The translations under genes and the position numbers were made by a program. A stretch of 64,000 bases of DNA from Gammaproteobacteria bacterium (GTDB lineage Bacteria; Pseudomonadota; Gammaproteobacteria; Steroidobacterales; Steroidobacteraceae), in contig CANGBB010000001.1 in the NCBI GenBank assembly GCA_947452065.1, forward strand, positions 186,001-250,000. The letters are read 5' to 3'. This document shows positions 21,774 through 31,232 of this stretch, in pieces. A model generated the notes under the pieces. It saw only the letters and a list, made by a program, of their open reading frames with translations, had not been told where the DNA came from and searched no databases. Within the stretch, counting starts at the first letter, position 1. Each line of letters begins with the position of its first letter.

Positions 21774-23027
21774 ATGGGCAACGTCATGGGTACACAAGCG
21801 CCATCTCCAGAACTCACGGTTACCGCAGCGCGGCCCATCGGTCTGATGGTCACGATCTGCTTTCTGGTCGCGTTCCTTGAAGGCTTCGACATCCAGGTTC
21901 TGGGTATTGCACTCGGCCGACTCACTGCGCAGTTCAGCCTAACGGGCAGCCAGCGCACGCTGCTGATGACCATCGGCAGCCTCGGCATCGTGCTCGGCGC
22001 CTTCGTCGGTGGGCGCATCGCTGATTTTCTCGGTCGCAAGCCGCTGCTGTTGTCGGCCGTTGCCGGCTTTGGCCTATTCACGCTCGGCAGCGTCGTGGCT
22101 ACTGGCTTTGTGATGTTGGTGGTCTGCCGCGCGCTGGCCGGCGTTGGCTTTGGTGCGGCTTTACCGATGCTGATGGCGATCGCAGCGGATATCGGCCCGC
22201 CGCAGCGGCGGGCCAGTACTGCGGCACTCATTTTCTGCGGCATGCCCGCCGGCGGCGGGAGCGGTGGATTGCTGGTGCAGTGTCTGGGTGCAGATTTCGA
22301 CTGGCGTCTGCTTTTTGCAATCGGTGGAGTGCTGCCGCTGCTGCTATTTCCAGCGATTGCCAAGATCCTGCCTGAGACCGGGGGGCGCCGCCAGACACAG
22401 TCCCGATCGCCACTGGCGCTGATGCAGGCGCTCTTCGGCGGTGAGCGGCTGGGGCTGACGCTGTTGCTGTGGATGGTGTTTCTGCCGACGCTGACCATCC
22501 TGTACCTGATCCTCAACTGGTTGCCGACGCTGATGGCCGCCAAAGGTTTTAGTGGCACCGTGCCAGCGCTGGCCACGATGCTGTTCAACTATGGCAGCGT
22601 CATCGGTGCCTGGGTGTTCGGCAGGTGGGTCGATCGTTTTGGAGTGCGTGGGCCGCTGGGCTTCTCCTATGCTGCGTTGATTCTCTGTCTGCTAGCGCTG
22701 GGCGCGACCACCGGCGTGTCTGTGACACTCTGGTTGTGCGCGCTCACCGGCTTCTTGCTGCTGGGTGCGAATTACGCCATGTATGGAGTGGCCGCCGCGT
22801 GTTATCCGCCGGCGGTGCGTGGCACCGGTTCCGGCGCCTGTGTGAGCGTGGGTCGCATGGGTGCGGTGCTTGGACCCATGCTGGCCGGGATATGGCTGGG
22901 CGGCGGCGCATCAGCGTCGCGGGTTATTGTTTACATGGCGCCGTTTGCCGCGCTTGCGCTGATGGCTGTGTATGGTCTGGGTAGTCGCGGTGCTGGGCAG
23001 GCGGGTGAGTCAGACACCACGCCCTGA
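21774..23027 (+). CDS. MFS transporter, AAHS (aromatic acid:H+ symporter)-like
   Basis: A roughly 417-residue twelve-helix major facilitator. The first helix reads FLVAFLEGFDIQVLG, with the Asp in helix 1 typical of the AAHS group (PcaK, MhpT), and the loop 2-3 motif GGRIADFLGRKPLL is clear. This suggests uptake of an aromatic acid or similar organic acid with protons. The start is uncertain between GTG 21771, ATG 21774 and ATG 21786; none has a strong ribosome-binding site. A TAGAAT box lies at 21745-21750. No aromatic-degradation gene is adjacent, so the substrate cannot be inferred from context. Confidence 0.8.
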   Translation: MGNVMGTQAPSPELTVTAARPIGLMVTICFLVAFLEGFDIQVLGIALGRLTAQFSLTGSQRTLLMTIGSLGIVLGAFVGGRIADFLGRKPLLLSAVAGFGLFTLGSVVATGFVMLVVCRALAGVGFGAALPMLMAIAADIGPPQRRASTAALIFCGMPAGGGSGGLLVQCLGADFDWRLLFAIGGVLPLLLFPAIAKILPETGGRRQTQSRSPLALMQALFGGERLGLTLLLWMVFLPTLTILYLILNWLPTLMAAKGFSGTVPALATMLFNYGSVIGAWVFGRWVDRFGVRGPLGFSYAALILCLLALGATTGVSVTLWLCALTGFLLLGANYAMYGVAAACYPPAVRGTGSGACVSVGRMGAVLGPMLAGIWLGGGASASRVIVYMAPFAALALMAVYGLGSRGAGQAGESDTTP

Positions 23028-23036
23028 GGGCTCGAT

Positions 23037-23774
23037 TCAGCCTCTTCGCAGGGTGCGGATCTCCAATGTCCACTCGAGCTCATCGAGTCGCTGCTGCTGC
23101 ACGCGCACCGGCAGGTAGCCGTAATTTGTGGCGCACCAGTAACGCGTGACGCGTGGCGAGCCTGAGCGCTCGGTCACGAAGATGCGCGTCGACACATCGC
23201 CCACTGCGGTGTGCAGCATCGCTTCGCCCTCGGCGCGAAAGCGATATTCGCGCAGGCCACGATCGCCAAAGGTGTGCAGGGTGCCACTGTCTTGGCCGCG
23301 CGCGAGTGCGCTCATCAGTGCAATCTGCACTGAGAGATCGTCCTGTGTGTCGGGCGGCACGATCTCATCGACGGGCTTGTCTTCCATCATGCCCTGCACG
23401 CGACTGTTGTCCCAGTTGAAGTGCAGATCGATGGCCCGATCATTACCCGTGCCATTGCGCTGACTGAAGTTCAGCGGCTGTACGCCCGCGGCACTGATGC
23501 GCATCTCGCTGCTCTGCGCCGGGTTATCGATCGGTAGTGCGCGAAAAATTCCGCGGGCCTCAGCGCTGGAGCGGTACATCCAGCGATCACCGTCCATGCG
23601 CGTGAGGGTCAGTGTCGTGATGGCGGCATTCAGCCCTTTGTAGTTGAGGCTGTAGCTGGCCTCGAAGGGCTGCAGGTCGCGGCTTTTGTTGCCATTGCCA
23701 TCTGCAGTGCTGGCGGCACCCGTGAAGAGAGTGGCTGCCAGTAACCACGCCATGCTGCGCATCAGGCTGTTCAT
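23037..23774 (-). CDS. DUF3108 exported protein
   Basis: A 245-residue protein with an N-terminal signal peptide (SMAWLLAATLFTGAAS, cleavage about residue 23) and a DUF3108-type beta-rich domain beginning FEASYSLNYKGLNAAITTLTL. Family members are periplasmic, of unknown function. The ATG start overlaps the purN stop as ATGA, so it is translated with purN; a DUF3108 gene after purN/purM is recurrent in related genomes as I recall. It ends nine bases from the convergent MFS gene. Confidence 0.8.
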   Translation of the reverse strand: MNSLMRSMAWLLAATLFTGAASTADGNGNKSRDLQPFEASYSLNYKGLNAAITTLTLTRMDGDRWMYRSSAEARGIFRALPIDNPAQSSEMRISAAGVQPLNFSQRNGTGNDRAIDLHFNWDNSRVQGMMEDKPVDEIVPPDTQDDLSVQIALMSALARGQDSGTLHTFGDRGLREYRFRAEGEAMLHTAVGDVSTRIFVTERSGSPRVTRYWCATNYGYLPVRVQQQRLDELEWTLEIRTLRRG

Positions 23775-24460
23775 GACTCGTGCTCCTCAAGAATCACAGG
23801 CTGGCGCAGCGCTGCGCCGTCGAGCCATGGCTCACCGTTACGCCACTGCAGTCGACCGGTTGCGAGCCAGTCGATTACCCGCGGGTAAATGATGTGCTCA
23901 CGCTGCTGCACGCGTGCCGCCAGCGTATCGGCCGTATCGCCGGGGCGGACTGCGATGCGCGCCTGGAGCAGCAGCGGCCCGCCGTCCAGTTCCGCCGTCA
24001 CGTAATGCACGGTCACGCCGTGTGATGCTTCGCCGGCGGCGAGCACGCGCTCGTGGGTGTGCAAGCCTTTATAGGCGGGCAGGAGGGAAGGGTGGATGTT
24101 CAGCAGTCGACCGGCATAGCGTGCGGTGAATTCGGCGGACAGGATGCGCATGAACCCCGCCAGCACCACCAGAGTGGCACCGCTGGCATCGATGGCTTCG
24201 GCCAGCGCTGTCTCGAACGAGGCTTTGTCAGGGAATGATTTCGCCGGGATGACTTGAGTCGCCAGCCCAAGGGCTTGCGCTGCTGCGATGCCCGCGGCGC
24301 TATCGCGGTCGGCGATGACCTGCAGTACCCGCGCGTTCAATTGTCCGGCCTGGCTGGCGCGGGCAATGGCCAGCATGTTGCTGCCGCGGCCCGAGATGAT
24401 GACCGCTAGGCCCAGCGGTGAGCTGGGCGTGTCAGCCAAAGAGGACGTTGCCTTGGCCAC
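23771..24460 (-). CDS. purN: Phosphoribosylglycinamide formyltransferase
   Basis: Transfers formyl from 10-formyl-THF to GAR in purine synthesis. Motifs: phosphate-binding SGRGSNM near the N-terminus, the catalytic [12 protein letters not shown] block (Asn and His) and the Asp-containing ELDGGPLL. Length is 229 with the GTG start at 24458-24460, which overlaps purM by 29 bases; a TTG at 24437-24439 would give 222 residues, nearer the usual length of about 212, and also overlaps the purM stop. The order purM-purN-DUF3108 on one strand indicates a single operon. Confidence 0.94.
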   Translation of the reverse strand: MAKATSSLADTPSSPLGLAVIISGRGSNMLAIARASQAGQLNARVLQVIADRDSAAGIAAAQALGLATQVIPAKSFPDKASFETALAEAIDASGATLVVLAGFMRILSAEFTARYAGRLLNIHPSLLPAYKGLHTHERVLAAGEASHGVTVHYVTAELDGGPLLLQARIAVRPGDTADTLAARVQQREHIIYPRVIDWLATGRLQWRNGEPWLDGAALRQPVILEEHES

Positions 24461-25463
24461 GGCGTACTTCGCCGATCAGCTGTGCATCTTCGCCGTGCTG
24501 GCGCAGCAGAGCAACAGCCGCCTCGGCCTGCTCGGCAGCGACGATCACCACCATGCCGATACCGCAGTTGAAGGTGCGGTGCATTTCCTCGGCGCTGATG
24601 TTGCCGGTGCGTGCCAGCCAGTCGAACACCACACTGCGTTGCCATGCCGCCGGGTCGAGGTGCACGTCGAGGTCGTTGCGCAGCACGCGCGGAATGTTAT
24701 CGGTCAGACCGCCGCCGGTGATGTGGGCCAGGCCATGAATGGGCAGCGTGGCGGCCAGAGCCAGCAGCGGCTTGACGTAGATGCGCGTCGGGGCCAGCAG
24801 CCGGCGATACAGCGACTGGCCATCCAGTTGTGTGTCGATGCTGGCGCCAGAGACAGCCAGCAGCTTGCGAATCAGGGAATAGCCGTTGGAGTGCGGTCCG
24901 GAAGAGGAGAGGCCGATGACCGCATCACCCGGCTGCACCTTCGAGCCGTCGATGATGGCGTCGCGCTCCACCAGGCCGACGCAGAAGCCGGCGAGATCGT
25001 AGTCGCCTTCCTGATACATGCCCGGCATCTCGGCGGTCTCGCCGCCGACCAGCGCCGCGCCAGCCTGCATGCAGCCCTCGGCAATGCCAGCCACCACGCG
25101 CGCGGCCACGTCCACCTGCAACTTGCCGGTGGCGTAGTAGTCGAGGAAGAACAGCGGCTCAGCGCCCTGCACGACCACATCGTTGACGCACATGGCCACC
25201 AGGTCGATGCCGATGGTGTCGTGCATGCCGGTCTCGATGGCCAGGCGCAACTTGGTGCCCACGCCGTCGGTACCCGAAACCATGACCGGGCGGCGGTAGC
25301 GATTCAATGGCAATTCGACCAGAGCGCCAAAGCCGCCGATGCCGGCGAGCACTTCGGGCCGCATCGTGCGCTTGACCAGCGGCTTGATGCGTTCGACAAG
25401 TTCGTCTCCGGCATCGATATCGACACCGGCGTCGCGATAGGTATAGCTGCGTTGGTCGCTCAT
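24432..25463 (-). CDS. purM: Phosphoribosylformylglycinamidine cyclo-ligase (AIR synthetase)
   Basis: ATP-dependent ring closure of FGAM to AIR in purine synthesis. The 343 residues match E. coli PurM (345). Motifs include GTDGVGTKL near residue 68 and [11 protein letters not shown] near residue 145, plus the C-terminal HITGGGL. It heads the purM-purN-DUF3108 transcript and is divergent from a CDP-alcohol phosphatidyltransferase-hda pair with 26 bases between the start codons, so promoters on both strands overlap the coding sequences. Confidence 0.97.
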   Translation of the reverse strand: MSDQRSYTYRDAGVDIDAGDELVERIKPLVKRTMRPEVLAGIGGFGALVELPLNRYRRPVMVSGTDGVGTKLRLAIETGMHDTIGIDLVAMCVNDVVVQGAEPLFFLDYYATGKLQVDVAARVVAGIAEGCMQAGAALVGGETAEMPGMYQEGDYDLAGFCVGLVERDAIIDGSKVQPGDAVIGLSSSGPHSNGYSLIRKLLAVSGASIDTQLDGQSLYRRLLAPTRIYVKPLLALAATLPIHGLAHITGGGLTDNIPRVLRNDLDVHLDPAAWQRSVVFDWLARTGNISAEEMHRTFNCGIGMVVIVAAEQAEAAVALLRQHGEDAQLIGEVRRGQGNVLFG

Positions 25464-25480
25464 GATGAGCGCGGTATAGT
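25452..25480 (+). promoter_or_regulatory. Sigma70-like promoter of the phosphatidyltransferase-hda pair
   Basis: TTGGTC (25452-25457), a 17-base spacer and TATAGT (25475-25480) form a good sigma70 promoter. Only nine bases separate the -10 box from the ATG at 25490 and there is no Shine-Dalgarno sequence, so the mRNA is predicted to be leaderless or nearly so. The -35 lies inside the start of divergent purM. Confidence 0.55.
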
Positions 25481-25489
25481 AGCGAAACC

Positions 25490-26044
25490 ATGCGGCACCT
25501 GCCCAACATCATCTGCCTGCTGCGTATTGCGCTGGTGTGGCCGCTGGTGGCCAGCCTCCGGGCCGGGGATTTCGGCACCACCCTGTGGGTTTTCGCGCTG
25601 GCCGCGGTCAGCGATGGTTTAGACGGCTATCTGGCCAAGCGTTTCGGGTGGGCCAGCCGTCTGGGCCGGATCCTAGATCCGCTGGCCGACAAACTGCTGC
25701 TGGTGTCGCTGTTTCTTCTGGCCACATGGCTGGGCCTGATTCCCCAGTGGCTGGCCTTCATTGCGGTGGCTCGCGACGTGATGATTGGCAGCGGCGCGCT
25801 GGCCTTTCGTGTGTTCTTCGGACCCTTGCATGGCCGGCCCAAGTGGATCAGCAAACTGAACACGCTGATGCAGCTGGCCTATCTGATGGGCGTGATACTC
25901 CATCAGGTTAGTGCATTTCCGCCGTACTGGCTCTTGCAGGGGCTGTTATGGCTGACCGCGGCCACCATTCTCGCCAGCGGCTATGCCTACCTGAGCGAGT
26001 TTACGGCGCGGGCGGCGCTGGCCCGGCCAGCGGCGGTTCGTTAG
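25490..26044 (+). CDS. CDP-alcohol phosphatidyltransferase (PgsA-like)
   Basis: A 184-residue integral membrane enzyme of the CDP-alcohol phosphatidyltransferase family, which makes phospholipids by displacing CMP. The signature D-x2-DG-x2-x-x8-G-x3-D-x3-D is present, from [10 protein letters not shown] to [10 protein letters not shown]. Length and the motif form match PgsA (phosphatidylglycerophosphate synthase), but bacterial cardiolipin synthases of this superfamily look similar, so the alcohol acceptor is not certain. The hda gene follows at once: its ATG begins right after the TAG stop. The same pair near purM occurs in other gammaproteobacteria. Confidence 0.85.
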   Translation: MRHLPNIICLLRIALVWPLVASLRAGDFGTTLWVFALAAVSDGLDGYLAKRFGWASRLGRILDPLADKLLLVSLFLLATWLGLIPQWLAFIAVARDVMIGSGALAFRVFFGPLHGRPKWISKLNTLMQLAYLMGVILHQVSAFPPYWLLQGLLWLTAATILASGYAYLSEFTARAALARPAAVR

Positions 26045-26755
26045 ATGCGCCAGCTACCGCTGGGTGTGCGGCTGCGCGAGCGCGCGAGCTTCGAGAGCTT
26101 CCTTCCGGCCGGCAATGGCGTTGCCGTCGATGTGCTGCAAGAGCTGGCCGCCTTCCGCCGTCGCGGCGTCTTCTGGTTGGCTGGCGCCGCGGGCAGCGGC
26201 AAATCACATCTGTTGCAGGCCGTCTGTGTGGCGGCGGCGCGTGAGCATCGTGCCGCCTATCTGCCGCTGCGGGAGCTGCAGGCCGGTGGTCCGGAGGTGC
26301 TCAGCGGCTGGCACGATACGCAGTCCATGTGCATCGATGATGTCGACGTGGTGCTGGGCCAGCGCTCCTGGGAGGTGGCTCTGTTCAACCTGCATCGCGA
26401 GCTGGATGAACGTGGCGCCAGTCTGGTGATGTCCGCCAGTGCGCCACCCCGCGGACTGAAATTTGCCTTGCCGGACTTCGCATCGCGTGCGGCCCACGCA
26501 TTGTTGCTGACGCTCGGGGCACTCAGCGACGAAGAACAGCGGGATGCGCTGCAGCGGCACGCCTCGCTGCGGGGTCTGGAACTACCGGATGAAACGGCGA
26601 ATTACTTGTTGCGCCGGGTGCCGCGCGACATGGAGCGACTGGTCGCGCTGCTCGACGAACTCGATCTGGCGGCGTTGCAGGCCCAACGAAGACTGACCGT
26701 GCCCTTCGTGCGTGAAGTGCTGGGCCCCGAGCGGGCCGGATCAGCTGCCCGCTGA
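26045..26755 (+). CDS. hda: DnaA regulatory inactivator Hda
   Basis: AAA+ protein that, bound to the DNA-loaded sliding clamp, stimulates ATP hydrolysis by DnaA and prevents over-initiation. The 236-residue protein starts with a clamp-binding motif (QLPLGV, residues 3-8), then a DnaA-like AAA+ fold: Walker A GAAGSGKSH near residue 47, Walker B-like MCIDDVDVVLG, and sensor region ending at a helical lid (ELDLAALQAQRR). It lacks the DnaA DNA-binding domain IV. It follows the phosphatidyltransferase with no intergenic base and ends before a hairpin. Confidence 0.92.
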   Translation: MRQLPLGVRLRERASFESFLPAGNGVAVDVLQELAAFRRRGVFWLAGAAGSGKSHLLQAVCVAAAREHRAAYLPLRELQAGGPEVLSGWHDTQSMCIDDVDVVLGQRSWEVALFNLHRELDERGASLVMSASAPPRGLKFALPDFASRAAHALLLTLGALSDEEQRDALQRHASLRGLELPDETANYLLRRVPRDMERLVALLDELDLAALQAQRRLTVPFVREVLGPERAGSAAR

Positions 26756-26781
26756 GTCGTTCTATGGCAATTTAGCTAGGA

Positions 26782-26804
26782 GCTGGTGCAGTGCTCGCAC
26801 CAGC
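26782..26804. terminator. Hairpin between convergent hda and WrbA-like genes
   Basis: Perfect 8-bp stem (GCTGGTGC/GCACCAGC) with a 7-base loop in the 60-base gap between convergent genes. No T-run on either strand, so termination is uncertain. Confidence 0.4.
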
Positions 26805-26815
26805 GCAGCGGATCA

Positions 26816-27448
<633 letters not shown>

Positions 27449-29158
27449 CTAGGTGTTCAGCCGTGCGCGGATGAAAGCCACGGCCTTTGCAAGCGGCATG
27501 TCTTCGTTATCAGCCGCGCGGCGGGCGCGGTATTCGAGCTGACCATTGGCCAGCCCGCGCTCGCCGATGACGATGCGGTGGGGAATGCCCAGCAGTTCAG
27601 CATCCGCAAGTTTGACACCCGGGCGCGCATCGCGGTCGTCGTATAGTACCTCGATGCCGGCGGCGATGAATTCCGCATAGAGACGCTCGGCCGTGTCGCG
27701 CACCAGTTCGGATTTGTGCGCATTCATCGGTACGAGGACCACCTGGAAGGGCGCCAGCGGCGCCGGCCAGATGATGCCGCGATCGTCATGGTTCTGCTCG
27801 ATGGCGGCGGCAACGATGCGCGTGACGCCGATGCCGTAGCAGCCCATCAGCATGGTCGAGGCCTTGCCGGATTCGTCCAGCACGGTGGCGTTCATCGCTT
27901 CGCTGTACTTCCGACCGAGCTGGAAGATGTGGCCGACTTCGATGCCGCGCACGATCTTCAGTCGTCCCTGACCGCTCGGACTCGGATCGCCATCCACAAC
28001 ATTGCGAAGGTCCGCCGCCGTGGGCTCGGGTAGGTCGCGGCCCCAGTTCACGCCGGTGAGATGGGTGTCGAGACGGTTGGCGCCGCATACGAAGTTGGCG
28101 AGGGCCAGCGCGCTGTGGTCCGCATACACCGGGCACTTCAGGCCGCGGGGGCCGATGAAGCCCGGTTCGCAGCCGGCGGCGGCCTGCACTTCGGCGGCAT
28201 TAGCCATGCGGAAAGGGCTGGCGACGCCCGGCAGCTTGCCGGCCTTCACCGCGTTGAGTTCATGGTCGCCGCGCACCAGCAGAGCCACGACGCCACCATC
28301 CTGACCGGCCACCAGCAAAGTCTTCAGGCATTGCGCAGGCGAAACCTTGAGTGCGCCGCAAAGCTGCTCGATGCTCTTGGCATTGGGCGTGTGAGCCTCG
28401 GCCAGCGGCTGGCTGGCGGCGGCACGGGCATGCGTCGGCGGGAGTGCTGCGGCCAGTTCAACATTGGCTGCGTATTCGTCGCCATCCGATGCGGCGATGG
28501 CATCTTCGCCAGAGTTGGCCAGCACCTGGAATTCTTCTGAAGCATTGCCGCCGATGGAGCCGGTGTCAGCCTGCACGGCGCGGAACTGCAGTCCCATACG
28601 GGTAAACATGCGCACATAAGCGGCGCGCATGGCAGCGTATCCCTCGGCCAGAGAGGCTTGGTCGAGGTGGAAGGAGTAGGCGTCCTTCATGATGAATTCG
28701 CGACCGCGCATAACGCCGAAACGCGGGCGGACCTCGTCACGGAACTTGACCTGGATCTGGTAGAAGTTGGCCGGCAGCTGACGATAGCTCTTGAGTTCGG
28801 CGCGCGCCGTGGCGGTGATGACTTCTTCGTGCGTAGGGCCGATGACGAAGGAGCGGTCATGCCGGTCCTTCAGGCGCAGCAGCTCCGGGCCGTACTGTTC
28901 CCAGCGGCCGGATTCCTGCCACAGTTCTGCGGGCTGCACGGCCGGCATCAGCACTTCCATGGCGCCGGCGCGGTCCATTTCCTCGCGAATGATCTGCTCC
29001 ACCTTGCGCAAGGTGCGCAGTCCCATCGGCAGCCAGGTATAGATCCCGGCGGCCACGCGGCGGATGAGTCCGGCTCGCAGCATCAGCTGGTGGCTGATGA
29101 CTTCGGCTTCGGACGGGGTTTCCTTGACGGTATTGATCGGGTAGAGCGAGAGACGCAT
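27449..29158 (-). CDS. proS: Prolyl-tRNA synthetase, bacterial type with editing insertion
   Basis: Charges tRNA-Pro. The 569-residue class II synthetase has motif 2 region [11 protein letters not shown] and [16 protein letters not shown], a YbaK/INS editing domain between about residues 225 and 385 that deacylates Ala-tRNA-Pro, motif 3 starting CYGIGVTRI near residue 440, and an anticodon-binding C-terminus. The start ATG 29156-29158 has no Shine-Dalgarno sequence; a TAATAT element ends six bases upstream. It is divergent from pssA with 30 bases between them. Confidence 0.97.
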   Translation of the reverse strand: MRLSLYPINTVKETPSEAEVISHQLMLRAGLIRRVAAGIYTWLPMGLRTLRKVEQIIREEMDRAGAMEVLMPAVQPAELWQESGRWEQYGPELLRLKDRHDRSFVIGPTHEEVITATARAELKSYRQLPANFYQIQVKFRDEVRPRFGVMRGREFIMKDAYSFHLDQASLAEGYAAMRAAYVRMFTRMGLQFRAVQADTGSIGGNASEEFQVLANSGEDAIAASDGDEYAANVELAAALPPTHARAAASQPLAEAHTPNAKSIEQLCGALKVSPAQCLKTLLVAGQDGGVVALLVRGDHELNAVKAGKLPGVASPFRMANAAEVQAAAGCEPGFIGPRGLKCPVYADHSALALANFVCGANRLDTHLTGVNWGRDLPEPTAADLRNVVDGDPSPSGQGRLKIVRGIEVGHIFQLGRKYSEAMNATVLDESGKASTMLMGCYGIGVTRIVAAAIEQNHDDRGIIWPAPLAPFQVVLVPMNAHKSELVRDTAERLYAEFIAAGIEVLYDDRDARPGVKLADAELLGIPHRIVIGERGLANGQLEYRARRAADNEDMPLAKAVAFIRARLNT

Positions 29159-29173
29159 CTGGTCATATTAGCC

Positions 29174-29179
29174 TATGAT
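29174..29179 (+). promoter_or_regulatory. -10 box of pssA, leaderless arrangement
   Basis: TATGAT is followed by nine bases and then the pssA ATG, with no ribosome-binding site. The 30-base gap to divergent proS leaves no room for a normal leader. No clear -35. Confidence 0.4.
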
Positions 29180-29188
29180 TCGACTCCC

Positions 29189-30019
29189 ATGAGTACCCAA
29201 CAGTCAGGACCCGAGACAGATTCCGCCCCAGCGCGGGTGCCCTCACGGCGTCGCGCGATCTACCTGCTGCCCAACTTGTTCACGACGGGTTGCCTGTTTT
29301 GCGGGTTCTACGCCATCGTCGCGGCTATCGACGGCCACTTCGATCGCGCCGGCTCCGCAGTGTTCGCTGCGATGCTGTTCGATACGCTCGACGGGCGGGT
29401 CGCACGCCTGACCAATACCGAGAGTGCGTTTGGCAAGGAGTACGACAGTCTGGCCGACATGGTCGCCTTCGGGCTGGCGCCAGCCATCGTCACTTATCAG
29501 TGGGGCGTGGCGCGCATCGCCGAATACGGCAGTGTGTGGGCCCGCTTTGGCTGGGTCGCCGCGTTCTTTTACGCTGCCTGCGCAGCGATGCGGCTGGCGC
29601 GTTTCAATGTGCGCTCGGGCGGCCAGGACAAGCGCTACTTCGAAGGCCTGCCCAGCCCCTCGGCGGCGGCCTGCGTGTCGGCGTTTATTTGGTCATTCTC
29701 GGAATGGCGCGAGCCCGGGTTGCCGGGGTTGATCCTGACCTTCGTGGTCACTGCCGCAGCCGGTGCCCTGATGGTCAGCCGTTTCAGCTATCCGAGCTTC
29801 AAGGGCATTGATCTGACCAAGCCCATCAGCTTCCTCTGGCTGGTGCTGATTGCCGTGGTCATCTCGGCCTTTGCCAGTGATCCGCCGCGCGCATTCCTAG
29901 TGTGCTTCGGCACCTATGCGCTGTCGGCGCCGCTCACTTGGCTGGTGCGACGCGTACGTCGCAAGCACCGGCACGATCAGCGCGGCGGCGGTTCGTCCGA
30001 TTCTTCGCCTGCGGCCTGA
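29189..30019 (+). CDS. pssA: CDP-diacylglycerol-serine O-phosphatidyltransferase
   Basis: Makes phosphatidylserine, precursor of phosphatidylethanolamine, in the inner membrane. The 276-residue protein is of the multi-spanning Bacillus-type PssA, not the soluble E. coli type. The CDP-alcohol motif runs from DTLDGRVARLT to YDSLADMVAFG near residues 65-90, after the conserved LLPNLFTTGCLFCGF. Start ATG 29189 chosen because the protein N-terminus is complete there; a longer open frame upstream is only antisense to proS. The UDG gene follows after four bases. Confidence 0.92.
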   Translation: MSTQQSGPETDSAPARVPSRRRAIYLLPNLFTTGCLFCGFYAIVAAIDGHFDRAGSAVFAAMLFDTLDGRVARLTNTESAFGKEYDSLADMVAFGLAPAIVTYQWGVARIAEYGSVWARFGWVAAFFYAACAAMRLARFNVRSGGQDKRYFEGLPSPSAAACVSAFIWSFSEWREPGLPGLILTFVVTAAAGALMVSRFSYPSFKGIDLTKPISFLWLVLIAVVISAFASDPPRAFLVCFGTYALSAPLTWLVRRVRRKHRHDQRGGGSSDSSPAA

Positions 30020-30023
30020 AACG

Positions 30024-30725
30024 ATGGCAATGCAGCCGCAGCGGTACGCGCAGTATCTGGAAGCGCTGGGGATTGAGCTGTTCGTGCCGCGGGCCGGATC
30101 AGCCCGTGCAGCGACGCAGGCCGCAACTGCAACGGCGGATTCGGATGAGGCCGCCTGGACGTTGCTGGAGAACGAGGTGCGCGGCTGCACGCTGTGTGCG
30201 CTGAGCCAGAGCCGCACGCAGACAGTGTTCGGTGTTGGTAACCGGCGCACTGAATTGCTGCTGGTGGGCGAGGCGCCGGGCGCGGACGAGGATGCGCAGG
30301 GCGAGCCCTTCGTCGGGCGAGCCGGGCAACTGCTCAATGCGATCCTGCGCGGCATGCGCTGGCCGCGACCCACGGTCTACATCGCTAACATTCTCAAGTG
30401 CCGGCCGCCGGGTAACCGCGATCCTTCGCCCGAGGAATCGGCCTGTTGCACCCCTTACCTGCACCGGCAGATTGATCTGATCAAGCCGCTGATGATTCTC
30501 GCGGTGGGTCGTGTCGCCGCGCAGAACCTGCTGGCCACCGAGACGCCGATCAGCAAGTTGCGTGGGGTCGTGCATCACTATGGGACGCGCGAAACGCCGC
30601 TGATCGCCACCTATCACCCCTCGTATCTGCTGCGCAGCCCGGGCGAGAAGCGGCGTGTGTGGGATGACATGAAGTTCCTCAAGGCCGAGCTGGAGAAGCG
30701 GCGCGCGGCGGCCGCGACAGGCTGA
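30024..30725 (+). CDS. Family 4 uracil-DNA glycosylase (iron-sulfur type)
   Basis: Removes uracil from DNA. The 233-residue protein shows family 4 motifs: the [4Fe-4S] cysteines CTLC near residue 54 and CRPPGNRDP through SACCTPY, the uracil pocket GEAPGADED followed by GEPFVGRAGQLL, and motif 2 HPSYLLR near the C-terminus. The first 45 residues (Ala/Thr-rich) form a variable linker. ATG 30024 lies four bases after the pssA stop, and the stop overlaps the rimI start (TGATG). Such a UDG just upstream of rimI is common in proteobacteria. Confidence 0.92.
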   Translation: MAMQPQRYAQYLEALGIELFVPRAGSARAATQAATATADSDEAAWTLLENEVRGCTLCALSQSRTQTVFGVGNRRTELLLVGEAPGADEDAQGEPFVGRAGQLLNAILRGMRWPRPTVYIANILKCRPPGNRDPSPEESACCTPYLHRQIDLIKPLMILAVGRVAAQNLLATETPISKLRGVVHHYGTRETPLIATYHPSYLLRSPGEKRRVWDDMKFLKAELEKRRAAAATG

Positions 30726-31204
30726 TGGTTGCCGAGCCCGGCTCTGCTCTGGGTGTGCTCGAGCTGGACATTCGTCCGATGGACACCGGCGATCTGGCCG
30801 CCGTGGCGCAGCTCGAGCGCGAGAGCTACGAGTTCCCTTGGAGCGAGGGAATTTTTCGCGACAGTCTGCGAGTGGGTTATCACTGCAGCGTGCTGACGCT
30901 CGACCCGATCATTGCCGGCTACAGCGTATTGGCGGTCGGTGCCGGCGAGGCGCACATCCTCAATGTCTGCGTGCGACGCGAGTTCCGCGCCCGGGGTCTC
31001 GGCGGCCGTTTGCTCGATCACCTGATTGACCAAGCGCGCGATGCCGGTGCCGGCATGCTATTCCTCGAAACTCGGCCCTCCAACCTGTCGGCGATCCGGC
31101 TGTACCAGTCCAAGAGCTTCGTGCAGATCGGCATCCGACGCGGCTACTATCAGGCGGCCGGCGGCCGTGAGGATGCCATCGTCATGCGTCGGCCGCTTTT
31201 CTAG
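30725..31204 (+). CDS. rimI: Ribosomal protein S18 alanine N-acetyltransferase
   Basis: GNAT acetyltransferase that modifies the N-terminal Ala of ribosomal protein S18. The 159-residue protein has the RimI hallmarks: YEFPWSEGIFRDSL near residue 35, the acetyl-CoA pyrophosphate loop VRREFRARGLGGRLL, and FLETRPSNLSAIRLYQS. ATG 30725 shares one base with the UDG stop. prfC lies 28 bases downstream; rimI near prfC is also the order in E. coli. Confidence 0.93.
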   Translation: MVAEPGSALGVLELDIRPMDTGDLAAVAQLERESYEFPWSEGIFRDSLRVGYHCSVLTLDPIIAGYSVLAVGAGEAHILNVCVRREFRARGLGGRLLDHLIDQARDAGAGMLFLETRPSNLSAIRLYQSKSFVQIGIRRGYYQAAGGREDAIVMRRPLF

Positions 31205-31217
31205 GCGGGCCGGCTGC

Positions 31218-31223
31218 TAGAAT
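31218..31223 (+). promoter_or_regulatory. Extended -10 box of prfC, leaderless arrangement
   Basis: TAGAAT preceded by TGC (extended -10) ends nine bases before the prfC ATG at 31233, with no Shine-Dalgarno sequence in between and no clear -35. Confidence 0.45.
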
Positions 31224-31232
31224 CCGCGTCCA

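Noticed and set aside
24288-25622. Open frame of 444 codons on the plus strand
   Set aside because: Antisense to purM and purN; the real genes are conserved and complete.
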